Source of the DNA: Natrinema pallidum DSM 3751
GTDB lineage: Archaea > Halobacteriota > Halobacteria > Halobacteriales > Natrialbaceae
Assembly: GCF_000337615.1 (NCBI RefSeq)
Contig: NZ_AOII01000039.1
Span: 1-35,021, forward strand
Length of the DNA: 35,021 nucleotides
Direction: 5' to 3'
The translations under genes and the position numbers were made by a program. The notes under the pieces are model-generated. The model was not told the origin of the DNA, made no database searches, and was given only the letters and a program-made list of their open reading frames with translations. Below, one piece after another: positions 15,701-22,277 of this stretch; position 1 is the first letter of the stretch, and each line of letters starts with the position of its first letter.

Positions 15701-15898
15701 TGGCCCATACGCCGCGCTCACCTGTGACGCCGTCGAGTAAAATGAGAGGGACTCGAGTCCATCGCCGGACGCTGAGTCAGTAGTCGTAACCGCGTCGGAC
15801 GATCGGGACAGCGCGAGCGCACCCGTCGTCGTCCCGAGCAACGAGACGAACGCTCGACGATCGATACCGCTCTCACCGATGGCTCGAAACGAGACCAT
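12776..15898 (-). CDS. Tat-exported multidomain protein with staphylococcal-nuclease domain
   Basis: The 1040-residue protein has a Tat signal (DRRAFVSLLG, 13-22). Two copies of a domain follow (about 50-190 and 191-330, each with FYSTASQV and WDESH), then two DUF4350/GATase-like copies (about 348-413 and 447-512, each with ELAALESFVADGGA). Next comes an SNase-type nuclease (about 548-720) and a third, diverged GATase-like copy (about 894-958). The nuclease keeps its catalytic set: D561 (FDGDT), R578 and E586 (VRNVGVDTAE), R656 (YGRLLGYL). It probably cuts nucleic acid outside the cell with Ca2+. The tail repeats PGNSGxTPGH and is rich in Gly and His. The large duplications suggest binding modules; their ligand is unknown. 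The gene stands alone. Confidence 0.85.
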   Translation of the reverse strand: MVSFRAIGESGIDRRAFVSLLGTTTGALALSRSSDAVTTTDSASGDGLESLSFYSTASQVSAAYGPLTDEEHVVAWASENAYVTSTDDGTDDADVVSYEDARIPLITQDGTVMGIGSAGFLSDERGGFTVGNEEFVLNAWEQLLGPEGTVLWDESHEQYWDLSRHDTFRRYADDNGYELRALEEFATDGTTLQFYSTASQVAPGGDVLTEAHLTADDDLEVLAWAEPTATNGDRTGSDAVEYGDAERIPLLTRDDRVVGIGAPLVEDDSDHEENRAFVRGVWDAVIDGGTVYWDESHDQYYDTDRFETFIADAEGDGYTVTAADDLRAVLEGASDGADETTAPDADAVVITTPATAFTDAELAALESFVADGGAVLLHDQSDYGGHNETGALNEIAARLDLGFRFNADQVADDTSGWDEHVFTTAAVDETYVPNESGSVGLADADGLVITTPQSTFDESELAALESFVADGGALFLFDQSDFGGNDRTGILNEIAERLDLAFRFNGGQVEDEVRNAGPVYEPVATEFSPAFDYFDGRDGIGIEFDRHGEYYGRITRVFDGDTVEVEFDTEYGHREIVRNVGVDTAETPPTAASPREWVGIPDDATVHLHDWGERAAAFALERLAPDGAAVDEGDLEGRHVKITFDEAEPIRGNYGRLLGYLHYDPDDFTADFDAGSFAVNYNRRIVADGYARVYSSGFAAHDEFAALEENALAAGRGVWSASDVDARTAIRNEPVEDLFVPSARSIRSARGRTGGRVRDERVAVSAAASAEQHLEGDGVAYDGDVPLVGVDERRRVALVGGLLIDERYEADEGFGADTSGYGNFPFLTNLLDCLSETDGDVILAGGQGQFNAAGSLSLEDCKYYRRYLEGVDERLRQINDLERTLPDESEPPRAVLLSAPAHELAVGDCLALREYRNAGGAVVLLGSAAADADHTRHLNRLAAQLGTDLRFNTDRVVDPDRNLADDPAVLETAAFNHSFPLFDAYEPSDRTDDADEAPGNSGHARGHRGNGPGNSGQTPGHGGSPPGNSGHTPGHHGGGK
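12796..12907 (-). repeat. Three imperfect 28-bp repeats encoding a PGNSG/PGH tail
   Basis: Units at 12796-12823, 12838-12865 and 12880-12907 are spaced 42 nt apart and share a core like GGCCGCTGTTGCCGGG (plus strand). They encode the repeated PGNSG segments of the exported nuclease's C-terminus. The gaps between units encode Gly/Pro/His-rich spacers. Confidence 0.7.
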
Positions 15899-15931
15899 AC
15901 TCTCGCTGCGATTGTTTCGAACGTGAGTGTT

Positions 15932-15949
15932 CCTAATAGTAATATATCG
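15932..15949 (-). promoter_or_regulatory. AT-rich promoter zone of the exported nuclease
   Basis: The minus strand reads CGATATATTACTATTAGG. Either half could be the TATA box; the predicted start falls about 10-20 nt before the ATG at 15898. Confidence 0.4.
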
Positions 15950-16075
15950 ACGTATGTAGAGTATCGATCGTCGCCTCGTTCAACTCCCATCGCTCGAGTA
16001 ACTTTCCGGTACTGCGGTGGCACGGTGGTGGTGATTACTGTGGAACCGAGCGGCGAAGGTTTCGTTCGATTCGAG

Positions 16076-16234
16076 CTAGCCTCTCGTATGCCTGTTAACA
16101 GTGAGTGTATCATATACGACGAAAAGAGAGGCTGAAAGAACGAGAACCCAGCCAGCGTAAGAGAGGGGTGGCGATTCGAGCAATGCAAGGTAGACCCCAA
16201 CGAGAAGTGCAATACCGGAGATAAGGCGGCTCAT
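16076..16234 (-). CDS. 52-residue two-helix membrane protein
   Basis: ATG 16234 to TAG 16076 encodes two hydrophobic helices (about residues 4-19 and 25-41) joined by ESPPLSYAG and ending YDTLTVNRHTRG. The run of hydrophobic codons with charged ends is typical of a real membrane protein, though codon use is less GC-biased than in core genes. No clear TATA box is visible. It is divergent from a 74-residue protein of similar layout (helix, spacer, helix, YD), and the two may be paralogous. The function is unknown. Confidence 0.5.
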   Translation of the reverse strand: MSRLISGIALLVGVYLALLESPPLSYAGWVLVLSASLFVVYDTLTVNRHTRG

Positions 16235-16305
16235 CGCGAACCACCGCCCCGTTGAGTAGTGCCGGACTGTAGTGATCGCTTGCTAGACCGCGATCCGAGA
16301 GAACC

Positions 16306-16316
16306 AATAAACAAAT
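16306..16316 (+). promoter_or_regulatory. TATA-like box for the 74-residue membrane protein
   Basis: AATAAACAAAT lies 26-36 nt before the ATG at 16342 and fixes that start over the TTG at 16327. Confidence 0.5.
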
Positions 16317-16341
16317 ATCGTCTTAATTGCATTTCAGTATT

Positions 16342-16566
16342 ATGAACGAACAACAAGGTGCTCCGCAGTCTAACCCTCCAATAAAGAACGTTCTGGTCGT
16401 CTCTGCAATCATTCTCAGCACCGCCTTTGTTGGGGTTTGGGCCGCCGCCGATAGGGCTAGTCAGGGTCCCATAACGACGTGGATATGGACCGGGATGGGA
16501 TTTTCCGTGATCTACCTCCTCTACGATATTGCCAACAGTGTGAAGGAACTCACGTACGAGTCCTAA
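16342..16566 (+). CDS. 74-residue two-helix membrane protein
   Basis: The product starts MNEQQGAPQSNPPIKN and has two hydrophobic helices (about residues 17-36 and 47-65) and a short tail ending SVKELTYES. The second helix ends with VIYLLYD, close to the VVYD end of the divergent 52-residue protein. It resembles small haloarchaeal membrane proteins of unknown function. It has its own TATA-like box and sits between the nuclease gene and tRNA-Arg in a lower-GC stretch. Confidence 0.65.
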   Translation: MNEQQGAPQSNPPIKNVLVVSAIILSTAFVGVWAAADRASQGPITTWIWTGMGFSVIYLLYDIANSVKELTYES

Positions 16567-16733
16567 CTCCTCAGTACCGCTTGAGGACTGTCCGCCGTCG
16601 ACACGAACTTCCGATCGGCGAGAGGGTGCGTTCAACTGCTGAACGAAATTCCGGTTCTCGGACAGATAACCGAATCGGTAATCCGTCGAATCTGAGCAAC
16701 ACCGACCGTAACACGGACTTCTGGTTAGCAGTC

Positions 16734-16751
16734 CGAAAACGATAGTTTTCG
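16734..16751. terminator. Hairpin just downstream of tRNA-Arg
   Basis: CGAAAAC (16734-16740), a 4-nt loop, and GTTTTCG (16745-16751) form a 7-bp stem within 3 nt of the tRNA 3' end. It probably takes part in ending or trimming the tRNA transcript. Confidence 0.4.
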
Positions 16752-16753
16752 TA

Positions 16754-16828
16754 CGGGCACGATGGGATTTGAACCCACGACCGTCGGATTAGAAGTCCGA
16801 CGCTCTTTCCGGACTGAGCTACGTGCCC
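16754..16828 (-). tRNA. tRNA-Arg (anticodon UCU)
   Basis: The minus strand folds as a complete cloverleaf. The acceptor stem is GGGCACG with CGTGCCC, followed by discriminator G. The D arm starts TAGCTCAG. The anticodon arm is TCGGA-CTTCTAA-TCCGA with anticodon TCT, and the T arm is GTGGG-TTCAAAT-CCCAT with one G-T pair. It decodes AGA. No intron is present and CCA is not encoded. A TATA-like box lies 25-35 nt upstream. Confidence 0.95.
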
Positions 16829-16852
16829 TCGAGTCCGACTCCACGACGGAAC

Positions 16853-16863
16853 GGTATAAGCGG
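16853..16863 (-). promoter_or_regulatory. TATA-like box for tRNA-Arg
   Basis: The minus strand reads CCGCTTATACC, 25-35 nt upstream of the mature tRNA 5' end at 16828. Confidence 0.6.
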
Positions 16864-17050
16864 TTGGGATTTCCGATCGCGATCGACCGTCTCTTCGGGA
16901 GGGACGGACGGACAGTTCGACTCACTCAGTACCCCAGTCCCTGGGATAGCCGTCCGGATACGGGTCGTCGAAACCGTTGCATAGAAACACCGGGGAAAGA
17001 TCGTCAGTCGACTCGAGCCGCCAGTACGGTCCACCCCGTGTGACGAACAC

Positions 17051-17061
17051 AGCGTTTATGC
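17051..17061 (+). promoter_or_regulatory. TATA-like box for the UPF0200 gene
   Basis: AGCGTTTATGC lies 25-35 nt before the ATG at 17086, so the UPF0200-UPF0201 transcript should be leaderless. Confidence 0.5.
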
Positions 17062-17085
17062 CCGCCTCGCCGGTACGTGTGCTCG

Positions 17086-17670
17086 ATGCACGTCATCGGA
17101 ACGGTGGGACTTCCCGGCAGCGGCAAGGGCGAGGCCGCCACCGTCGCACGCGAGGACGGACTCCCGGTGGTGACGATGGGCGATGTCGTCCGCCAGGAGA
17201 CGGCTGACCGCGGGCTCGACCCCGCGAAGGATCATGGGACGGTCGCGCAGGCGCTGCGCGAGGAGGACGGCCCGGCGGCGATCGCCACGCGGTCGCTGCC
17301 GCTGCTCGAGGACCGCCTCGAGCAACACGAGACGGTACTGGTCGACGGTATCCGCTCCGGCGTCGAGGTCGACGTTTTCGAGGAGGCGTTCGGCGACGCG
17401 TTCACGCTGGTCAGTATCGAGGCTCCCTTCGAACTCCGCGCCGAGCGGCTCGACGAGCGCGGTCGGGACGCGAGCGAGGGTGATGGTGGCGAGGGACTGG
17501 CGGCGCGCGACGAGCGCGAACGCGGCTTCGGGATGGACGAGGCCATGGATCGCGCGGACGTCGTCGTCGAGAATACCGACTCGCTCGAGGCCTTCCACGA
17601 GGAAATCCGGTCGATCATCCGGGCAGGAACCGACGAACGGAAACGCGCGGAAGCGGAATCGGACCCATGA
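17086..17670 (+). CDS. UPF0200 nucleoside-kinase-like P-loop protein
   Basis: The 194-residue P-loop protein has Walker A GLPGSGKG (8-15), then TMGDVVRQE (about 30-38) and the strand-plus-acid VLVDGIRSGVEVDVF. These fit archaeal UPF0200, whose fold resembles dephospho-CoA and adenylate kinases; the substrate is not established. The start at ATG 17086 rather than 17077 follows from the TATA spacing and from family N-termini. Its last codons overlap the ATG of the UPF0201 gene (ATGA), so both proteins are made from one transcript. This gene pairing recurs in haloarchaea as far as I recall. Confidence 0.88.
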   Translation: MHVIGTVGLPGSGKGEAATVAREDGLPVVTMGDVVRQETADRGLDPAKDHGTVAQALREEDGPAAIATRSLPLLEDRLEQHETVLVDGIRSGVEVDVFEEAFGDAFTLVSIEAPFELRAERLDERGRDASEGDGGEGLAARDERERGFGMDEAMDRADVVVENTDSLEAFHEEIRSIIRAGTDERKRAEAESDP

Positions 17671-18080
17671 GCGAAATCTACCGCATCGACGTCGAGATCA
17701 CGGCACCGGTCTACGATACCGAGGTTACGAGTCGCGTACGCGACGCCGTGGCCAACGTCTTTCCCACCGCCGACATCGAGGAGGGAGTCGGTGAGATCAG
17801 GGGCGAAGCCCACGCGCTCGATCACTTCTCGGAATTGCTCCACCGCCAGGAAATCCTCGACACTGCCCGCGGCGAGTTCTTCGCCACTCGCGAGGGCGAC
17901 ACCTTCTCGTTTGCGCTCAAAAAGCAGGCGGCCTTCGAGGAGTACGTCAACTTCTCCGTGGGTAAACCGGACGAACTCGGCGAGATTGCCGTTCGAGTCC
18001 GCGTCGAGGACCCCAGCCTCGAGGAGTACGTCGATCATATCGCGCCGCCGACCGAAGACGGGCGGCCGGTCGACGCCTGA
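17667..18080 (+). CDS. UPF0201 family protein, probable RNA-binding domain
   Basis: The 137-residue product begins MSEIYRIDVEITAPVYDTE and contains ADIEEGVGEIRGEA and FSFALKKQAAFEEYVNFSVG, typical of archaeal UPF0201 (COG1325). The fold is a small alpha/beta domain that looks like RNA-binding modules; no catalytic residues are expected. It is translationally coupled to the upstream UPF0200 gene by a 4-nt overlap, which suggests a joint but still undefined role. Confidence 0.9.
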   Translation: MSEIYRIDVEITAPVYDTEVTSRVRDAVANVFPTADIEEGVGEIRGEAHALDHFSELLHRQEILDTARGEFFATREGDTFSFALKKQAAFEEYVNFSVGKPDELGEIAVRVRVEDPSLEEYVDHIAPPTEDGRPVDA

Positions 18081-18175
18081 GAGCCCGACTCGTACCACAG
18101 CGGTGCGGCTCTCGAATGGGACACGGTCGTGACGCGGGCGAGGAACGATATGCCTCGCGCACGTAGGACCATCAA

Positions 18176-19111
18176 ATGCACGACACGATACCCGTCGCGG
18201 AGGTCATGCTCGAGGATGTCGTCACTGCTTCGCCCGACGCGATGGCGACCGAGGCGGCGACGCTGTTGTGCGACGAGGGCGTCAGTTCGGTGGTCGTCGT
18301 CCGGGACGGCGAACCGATCGGCATCGTCACCGAAGGCGATTTCGTCGCGCACCTCTGTGATCGGACGGACCTCGGCCAGCTCGAGGTACGCGAGTTCATG
18401 TCGACGCCGCTGACGACGATCGAGGCGGCCGCTTCGATCGTCGACGCCGTCGAGCTGTGTCGCACCACGGACGTCGAACACCTGCCCGTCGTCTCGAGCG
18501 ACGAAGACGCGACCGAGCTGGTGGGGATCGTCACGACGATCGAACTCTCCTACTACGTGCCCCAGCTCGTCCGCCGCGCCACGGACACGCACGAGCAGCC
18601 GCCTCGACGGCGAGTGCGAACCGACACCCTCTACGAGCGAGACGACTGGACGTTCGAGTACCGCGGTGCGGACGAGACGACCGTCTCGGTGGGCGATGTC
18701 GCCCGGTTCTCGAAGACGATCTCCGAAGCCGAGGTCGAGGCCTTCGCGGAAGTGACGGGCGACACCAACCGGGTACACCTCGACGCGGCCTACGCGGCCG
18801 AGACCCGCTTCGGGGAGCGTATCGTCCACGGCGTCCTCGCAATCGGGCTGATCAGCGCGGCCCTCGCCCGGCTCCCGGGACTGACGATCTATCTCTCACA
18901 GGAGAGTAGCTTCCGCGCCCCGCTCTCGATCGGGACGGATGCGACCGCCGTGTGCGAGATCGTCGAGGCCCTCGGCCGCTCGAAGTACCGGATCGAGACG
19001 ACCGTCACCGACGGCGACGGCACCGTCGTTCTCGAGGGTGATGCGGTGGTTCTCGTTGACGACCTCCCCCCGATTGCGGCCCGCGAAGACGACGCGACGC
19101 CGGCCCAGTAA
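18176..19111 (+). CDS. CBS-pair and MaoC-like hydratase fusion protein
   Basis: The 311-residue protein joins two CBS domains (about 5-130) to a MaoC/(R)-specific enoyl-CoA hydratase domain (about 165-295). The CBS part contains VVVRDGEPIGIVTEGD (41-55). The hydratase motif GDTNRVHLD holds the catalytic D196 and H201, with VHGVL following. CBS pairs bind adenylates, so hydratase activity may respond to AMP/ATP or a CoA adenosine moiety; this is inference. The enzyme would hydrate trans-2-enoyl-CoA in fatty acid or polyhydroxyalkanoate metabolism. A weak TATA-like box (ACGATATGC, about 18146-18154) fits the ATG. It is a single gene, convergent with the lipoprotein gene 4 nt away. Confidence 0.88.
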   Translation: MHDTIPVAEVMLEDVVTASPDAMATEAATLLCDEGVSSVVVVRDGEPIGIVTEGDFVAHLCDRTDLGQLEVREFMSTPLTTIEAAASIVDAVELCRTTDVEHLPVVSSDEDATELVGIVTTIELSYYVPQLVRRATDTHEQPPRRRVRTDTLYERDDWTFEYRGADETTVSVGDVARFSKTISEAEVEAFAEVTGDTNRVHLDAAYAAETRFGERIVHGVLAIGLISAALARLPGLTIYLSQESSFRAPLSIGTDATAVCEIVEALGRSKYRIETTVTDGDGTVVLEGDAVVLVDDLPPIAAREDDATPAQ

Positions 19112-19115
19112 GGGG

Positions 19116-20126
19116 TCAGTCCGAGCAGTCCCCGACCCGGTCGAGGGCGGCTTCGGCCTCGGTCCGGTGGTCGCTCGCCGCCGGGTCCCGCTCCGCCGCA
19201 GCGGTCGCCGCATCGGCGAACGCCGCCGCCGCGTCCGCCAAATGGCCCGTCTGACACGTGGCCGTCTCGAAGTAGCCGACGAGTCCGTCGGGCGCGTCCG
19301 CCGTTCCGTTCTCGAGGCGTTGGTGCGCGTCCGAAACCGTCGATTCGGCGGTCTCGAATTCGTCCCGAGCGGCCTCGTACGCCGCCTCGTCCAGGTGGTC
19401 CCGGCCGCGGTCGAGCGCACCGTATCCCGCGTCGCCCAGCGTCGCGTCGTACGCCGCGGCCAGCGTCTCGAGTGGTGTCACGACCTCGTTGAGGGCGGTC
19501 GCTCCCTCCTCGAGATCGGCCCGCGGTACGTCGGCCAGGTCGTCCAGCCTGTCGGCGTCGATCCCCTGAATCGTCGCGTCCGCCGCGGCCAACCGCTCGG
19601 TGGCGGCGACGATGTCGGCGTGCCGATCGCCGACCGTCGTGCTCGCTTCCTCGATCCCGCGCTCCGTTTCGAGCGCCGTGGTGACGGTATCGACGTCCTT
19701 GGAAAGCCCCTCGTCGGTGACGGTCACAGTAACCGCGATCAGCCCCTCGAGAGCGTCGGCGTACGACCGCAGCGTGTCGATGTCGGCCGCACGGTCGTCC
19801 CCCAGTTCGGCCGCGGCCGTCTCGAGGTGGTCCCGACCGTCGGCGAGCCGAGCACGCGGTTCCGCGGGCTCGAACTCGACCGCGCTGGGGTCCTCGAGAT
19901 CGTCGAGTTCGTCCAGCGCCAGCGCGGCGGTGTTCAGATCGCCGGCGGCGCGATCGAGCGCCCGAACGCCGGCGCGGCTGCCGGTATCGCCGTCATCGGC
20001 GTCGGCCGTGTCGTCGGTCGCGTCGCCGGACCCAGTCAGGTCGTCGAGACAACCCGCAAATCCGGTGAGAAATCCGACACTAGCGCCGGATGCACCGGTT
20101 CGTACGAGATACTGTCGGCGGTTCAT
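19116..20126 (-). CDS. Tat-exported lipoprotein, mostly helical
   Basis: The 336-residue product begins MNRRQYLVRTGASGASVGF, a Tat signal ending in the lipobox FAGC with lipidated C26. After an acidic, low-complexity linker it is a chain of long amphipathic helices rich in Ala, Asp and Glu (RAGVRALDRAAGDLNTAALA and similar), probably a helical bundle anchored on the outer face of the membrane. No family was recognised and no catalytic motif is seen. The frame is open upstream to 20318, but the ATG at 20126 fits the Tat signal and a TATA-like box. Confidence 0.8.
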   Translation of the reverse strand: MNRRQYLVRTGASGASVGFLTGFAGCLDDLTGSGDATDDTADADDGDTGSRAGVRALDRAAGDLNTAALALDELDDLEDPSAVEFEPAEPRARLADGRDHLETAAAELGDDRAADIDTLRSYADALEGLIAVTVTVTDEGLSKDVDTVTTALETERGIEEASTTVGDRHADIVAATERLAAADATIQGIDADRLDDLADVPRADLEEGATALNEVVTPLETLAAAYDATLGDAGYGALDRGRDHLDEAAYEAARDEFETAESTVSDAHQRLENGTADAPDGLVGYFETATCQTGHLADAAAAFADAATAAAERDPAASDHRTEAEAALDRVGDCSD

Positions 20127-20148
20127 CCTACTCGAGGATGGGTCTAGA

Positions 20149-20159
20149 GGTGTATGAAC
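20149..20159 (-). promoter_or_regulatory. TATA-like box for the Tat lipoprotein
   Basis: The minus strand reads GTTCATACACC, 23-33 nt before the ATG at 20126. Confidence 0.5.
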
Positions 20160-20277
20160 GTACTGGCGGGGAGAACGAAAACAGAACTGACAGGTCCGAT
20201 GGCAAACGAGCGACGAGATCGGGTGTGGCGGCCGCCGGAGAGTGGGTCGTGGGACGAGTGGCGACGGCGGGCCGCAG

Positions 20278-21669
20278 TTATCCGAACGGACCCATGCCGC
20301 CCATGCCGCCACCGCCACCGCCGCCCTGTTGCATCTGTTTCATCATGCGCTGCATCTCCTGTTCGGAGCCCATGCCCTGGAACTGCTTCATCGTGCGCTC
20401 CATCATCTTGTACTGCTGGAGCAGTTCCCGGACCTGTTCCTCGTCGGTCCCCGAACCGCGGGCGATGCGTTCGATCTGGCTCGCGCCGATCGCCTTGGGG
20501 TACTCCTTTTCCGTCTCCGTCATCGAGTCCATAATGACGGTAAAGGTCCGCATTCGCTCCTGAGTGACGTCCATCGCGTCGTCGGGGAGCTGGTCTTTGA
20601 TCCCGCCGCCGAGCCCGGGGATCATGTCCATCACCTGATCGAGCGGCCCCATGTTGTTCATCGCCTCCATCTGCTTTTGCATGTCGTTCAGGGTGAACTG
20701 TCCCTGCAACATGTCCTCGGGGTCCCAGTCGTCCTCCTCGATATCGGTCTCCTCCATCGCCCGCTCGACGCGCTCGGCGAGCTGACTGAGATCGCCCATG
20801 CCGAGCAACCGCGAGATGAAGCCGTCGGGTTCGAAGCGCTCGATGTCCTGGACTTCCTCGCCGGTCCCGAGGAAGGCGATCGAGGAGTCAGTCTGGTCGA
20901 CGGCGGTCAGCGCACCGCCACCTTTCGCCGTCCCGTCGAGCTTCGTGATGACGACGCCGTCGATCCCGATCGACTCGTCGAACTGCTGGGCCTGGTCTTT
21001 CGCTCCCTGCCCGATCGCGGCGTCCAAGACGAGCAGGGACGTGTCGGGCTCGACGACGCCCTCGATCTGCTCGATCTCGTCGATCAGGTCCTCCTCCAAC
21101 GCGTGGCGACCCGCCGTGTCCACGATGTGAACGTCGGCGTCGCTGGTCTCTTCGAGCCCCGTCCGGGCGATCTCGACCGGATCGTCGTTGTCCGGATTCC
21201 CGTAGAAGTCGACCTCGGCGCGGCCGGCCATCTCCTCGGCCTGCTGGTAGGCACCGGGCCGGAAGGTGTCGGTCTGGATGACCGCCGGACGCAACCCCTT
21301 CGTCGAGAACCACCAGGCCATCTTCGCGGCGGATGTCGTCTTCCCCGACCCCTGCAGACCCGCCAGCAGGATCGTCTGTTCCTCGAGCGGCAGTTCGGTC
21401 GAGTCGCCGATGAGATCGACTAACTCCTCGTAGACGATCCGGAGGACGAAGTCCCGTGCCGGCGTGCCGGCAGGGGGTTCCTCCTCCAAGGCCCGCTCTT
21501 TGATGTTGTCCGACAGTTCCATCACGAGCGAGACGTCGACGTCGGCGGAGAGCAGCGATCGCTGGATCTCCTTGACGATCTCCTCGATGTCTTCCTCGCT
21601 GAGTCGCGACTTCCCGCGGAGCTTGTCCAAGGTGCCCCGCAGAGAACTCCCGAGATCGTCGAGTACCAT
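20278..21669 (-). CDS. srp54: Signal recognition particle GTPase SRP54
   Basis: The 463-residue archaeal SRP54 binds signal sequences and 7S RNA and delivers ribosomes to FtsY and the Sec translocon. The N domain (1-90) is followed by the G domain: G1 GLQGSGKT (104-111), DTFRPGA (134-140), DTAGR (184-188) and TKLDG (242-246). The methionine-rich M domain (about 320-445) has [20 protein letters not shown], and a glycine-rich tail ends GGMGPFG. The length is normal. The ATG at 21669 is set by a TATA-like box 24-32 nt upstream. The ftsY gene is not adjacent here. Confidence 0.97.
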   Translation of the reverse strand: MVLDDLGSSLRGTLDKLRGKSRLSEEDIEEIVKEIQRSLLSADVDVSLVMELSDNIKERALEEEPPAGTPARDFVLRIVYEELVDLIGDSTELPLEEQTILLAGLQGSGKTTSAAKMAWWFSTKGLRPAVIQTDTFRPGAYQQAEEMAGRAEVDFYGNPDNDDPVEIARTGLEETSDADVHIVDTAGRHALEEDLIDEIEQIEGVVEPDTSLLVLDAAIGQGAKDQAQQFDESIGIDGVVITKLDGTAKGGGALTAVDQTDSSIAFLGTGEEVQDIERFEPDGFISRLLGMGDLSQLAERVERAMEETDIEEDDWDPEDMLQGQFTLNDMQKQMEAMNNMGPLDQVMDMIPGLGGGIKDQLPDDAMDVTQERMRTFTVIMDSMTETEKEYPKAIGASQIERIARGSGTDEEQVRELLQQYKMMERTMKQFQGMGSEQEMQRMMKQMQQGGGGGGGMGGMGPFG

Positions 21670-21692
21670 TTGCCCACTCTACGGGGCGATGG

Positions 21693-21701
21693 CGTTAAAG
21701 G
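21693..21701 (-). promoter_or_regulatory. TATA-like box for srp54
   Basis: The minus strand reads CCTTTAACG, 24-32 nt before the ATG at 21669. It sits at the 5' edge of the decayed channel gene. Confidence 0.5.
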
Positions 21702-21729
21702 CTTTTTCTACTGTCCACGCCTCGTACGG

Positions 21730-21942
21730 AACCCCACCGGCGGCGGCCCGCTGTTCGAAACGCAGGCGTCGGGCTTCTACGAAAACCTCTACTTCAGCTA
21801 CAGCAGTTACACGACGATCGGCTACGGCAACATCGGTCCCATGGGACCGCTCGTCCGGTTTCTCGCCGGCTCCGAGGCGTATCTCAGTACGATCCTCGCC
21901 GCCTTGCTCGTCTACGCGCTGGTCAACCGCTCCGAGCTGTGA
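21730..21942 (+). pseudogene. Remnant of a potassium-channel pore domain
   Basis: About 70 codons encode a pore helix (FYENLYFSYSSY), the selectivity filter TTIGYGNIG, and a final membrane helix ending ALVNRSEL and a stop. This is the C-terminal end of an ion-channel protein; haloarchaea have longer proteins, some with pentapeptide repeats, that end this way. The first membrane helix and any N-terminal domain are missing, and the frame runs back only to a TTG at 21670 beside the srp54 start. A tetramer could not form a normal pore without the first helix, so it is called a remnant. The loss may have come from a deletion joining it to srp54. Confidence 0.6.
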
Positions 21943-21995
21943 GCGAGGCGGGCGGCGTCGATGCGTATTTGACTCGAGCGCGCCAATCCTCGCCT

Positions 21996-22217
21996 ATGAG
22001 TTCCGACGCAGACGTCGACCCTTCGGAGTACGAGGGGCTCGAGGACGCGGACGTGACCATGCGAGTCAACGACCACGACCTCCACATCGCCGACGACGAG
22101 GCAACCGGCGTCTCGAGTCAGGGACGGACGCCGGCGGAAGCCCTCGAGAACCTCGCGGAGGCGGTCGAGACCTACAGGGAAGCCACGTCGGACGATCCCG
22201 GCGACGACTGGCTCTAG
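21996..22217 (+). CDS. HicB-like antitoxin-family protein, no HicA partner
   Basis: The 73-residue product from ATG 21996 has the HicB half-fold: two strands (VTMRVNDHDLHIADDEATGV), SSQGRTPAEALENLAEAV, and a helix ending TYREATSDD. HicB proteins neutralise the HicA mRNA-cleaving toxin, and many archaeal HicB-like proteins stand alone. No HicA-like ORF is next to it on either side. A weak TATA-like stretch (GCGTATTTG, about 21963-21971) supports this start over the earlier in-frame 21939. A hairpin follows the stop. Confidence 0.75.
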   Translation: MSSDADVDPSEYEGLEDADVTMRVNDHDLHIADDEATGVSSQGRTPAEALENLAEAVETYREATSDDPGDDWL

Positions 22218-22229
22218 ACGCGCTTCCGT

Positions 22230-22251
22230 CCGAACCGGACACTCGGTTCGG
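22230..22251. terminator. Hairpin between HicB-like and rhodanese genes
   Basis: CCGAACC (22230-22236) and GGTTCGG (22245-22251) form a 7-bp stem with an 8-nt loop between two convergent genes. A bidirectional terminator is likely. Confidence 0.45.
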
Positions 22252-22277
22252 GGATGCATTGGTGTACTGTCCGTCGG

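Noticed and set aside
15923..16135. 70-residue plus-strand frame
   Set aside because: No promoter or family match is seen, it has a mixed composition, and it lies opposite the start of the nuclease and the 52-residue protein.
15718..16212. 164-residue minus-strand frame before the nuclease gene
   Set aside because: It overlaps the nuclease start, and its translation lacks haloarchaeal composition. The small membrane protein at 16076-16234 explains the coding signal there better.
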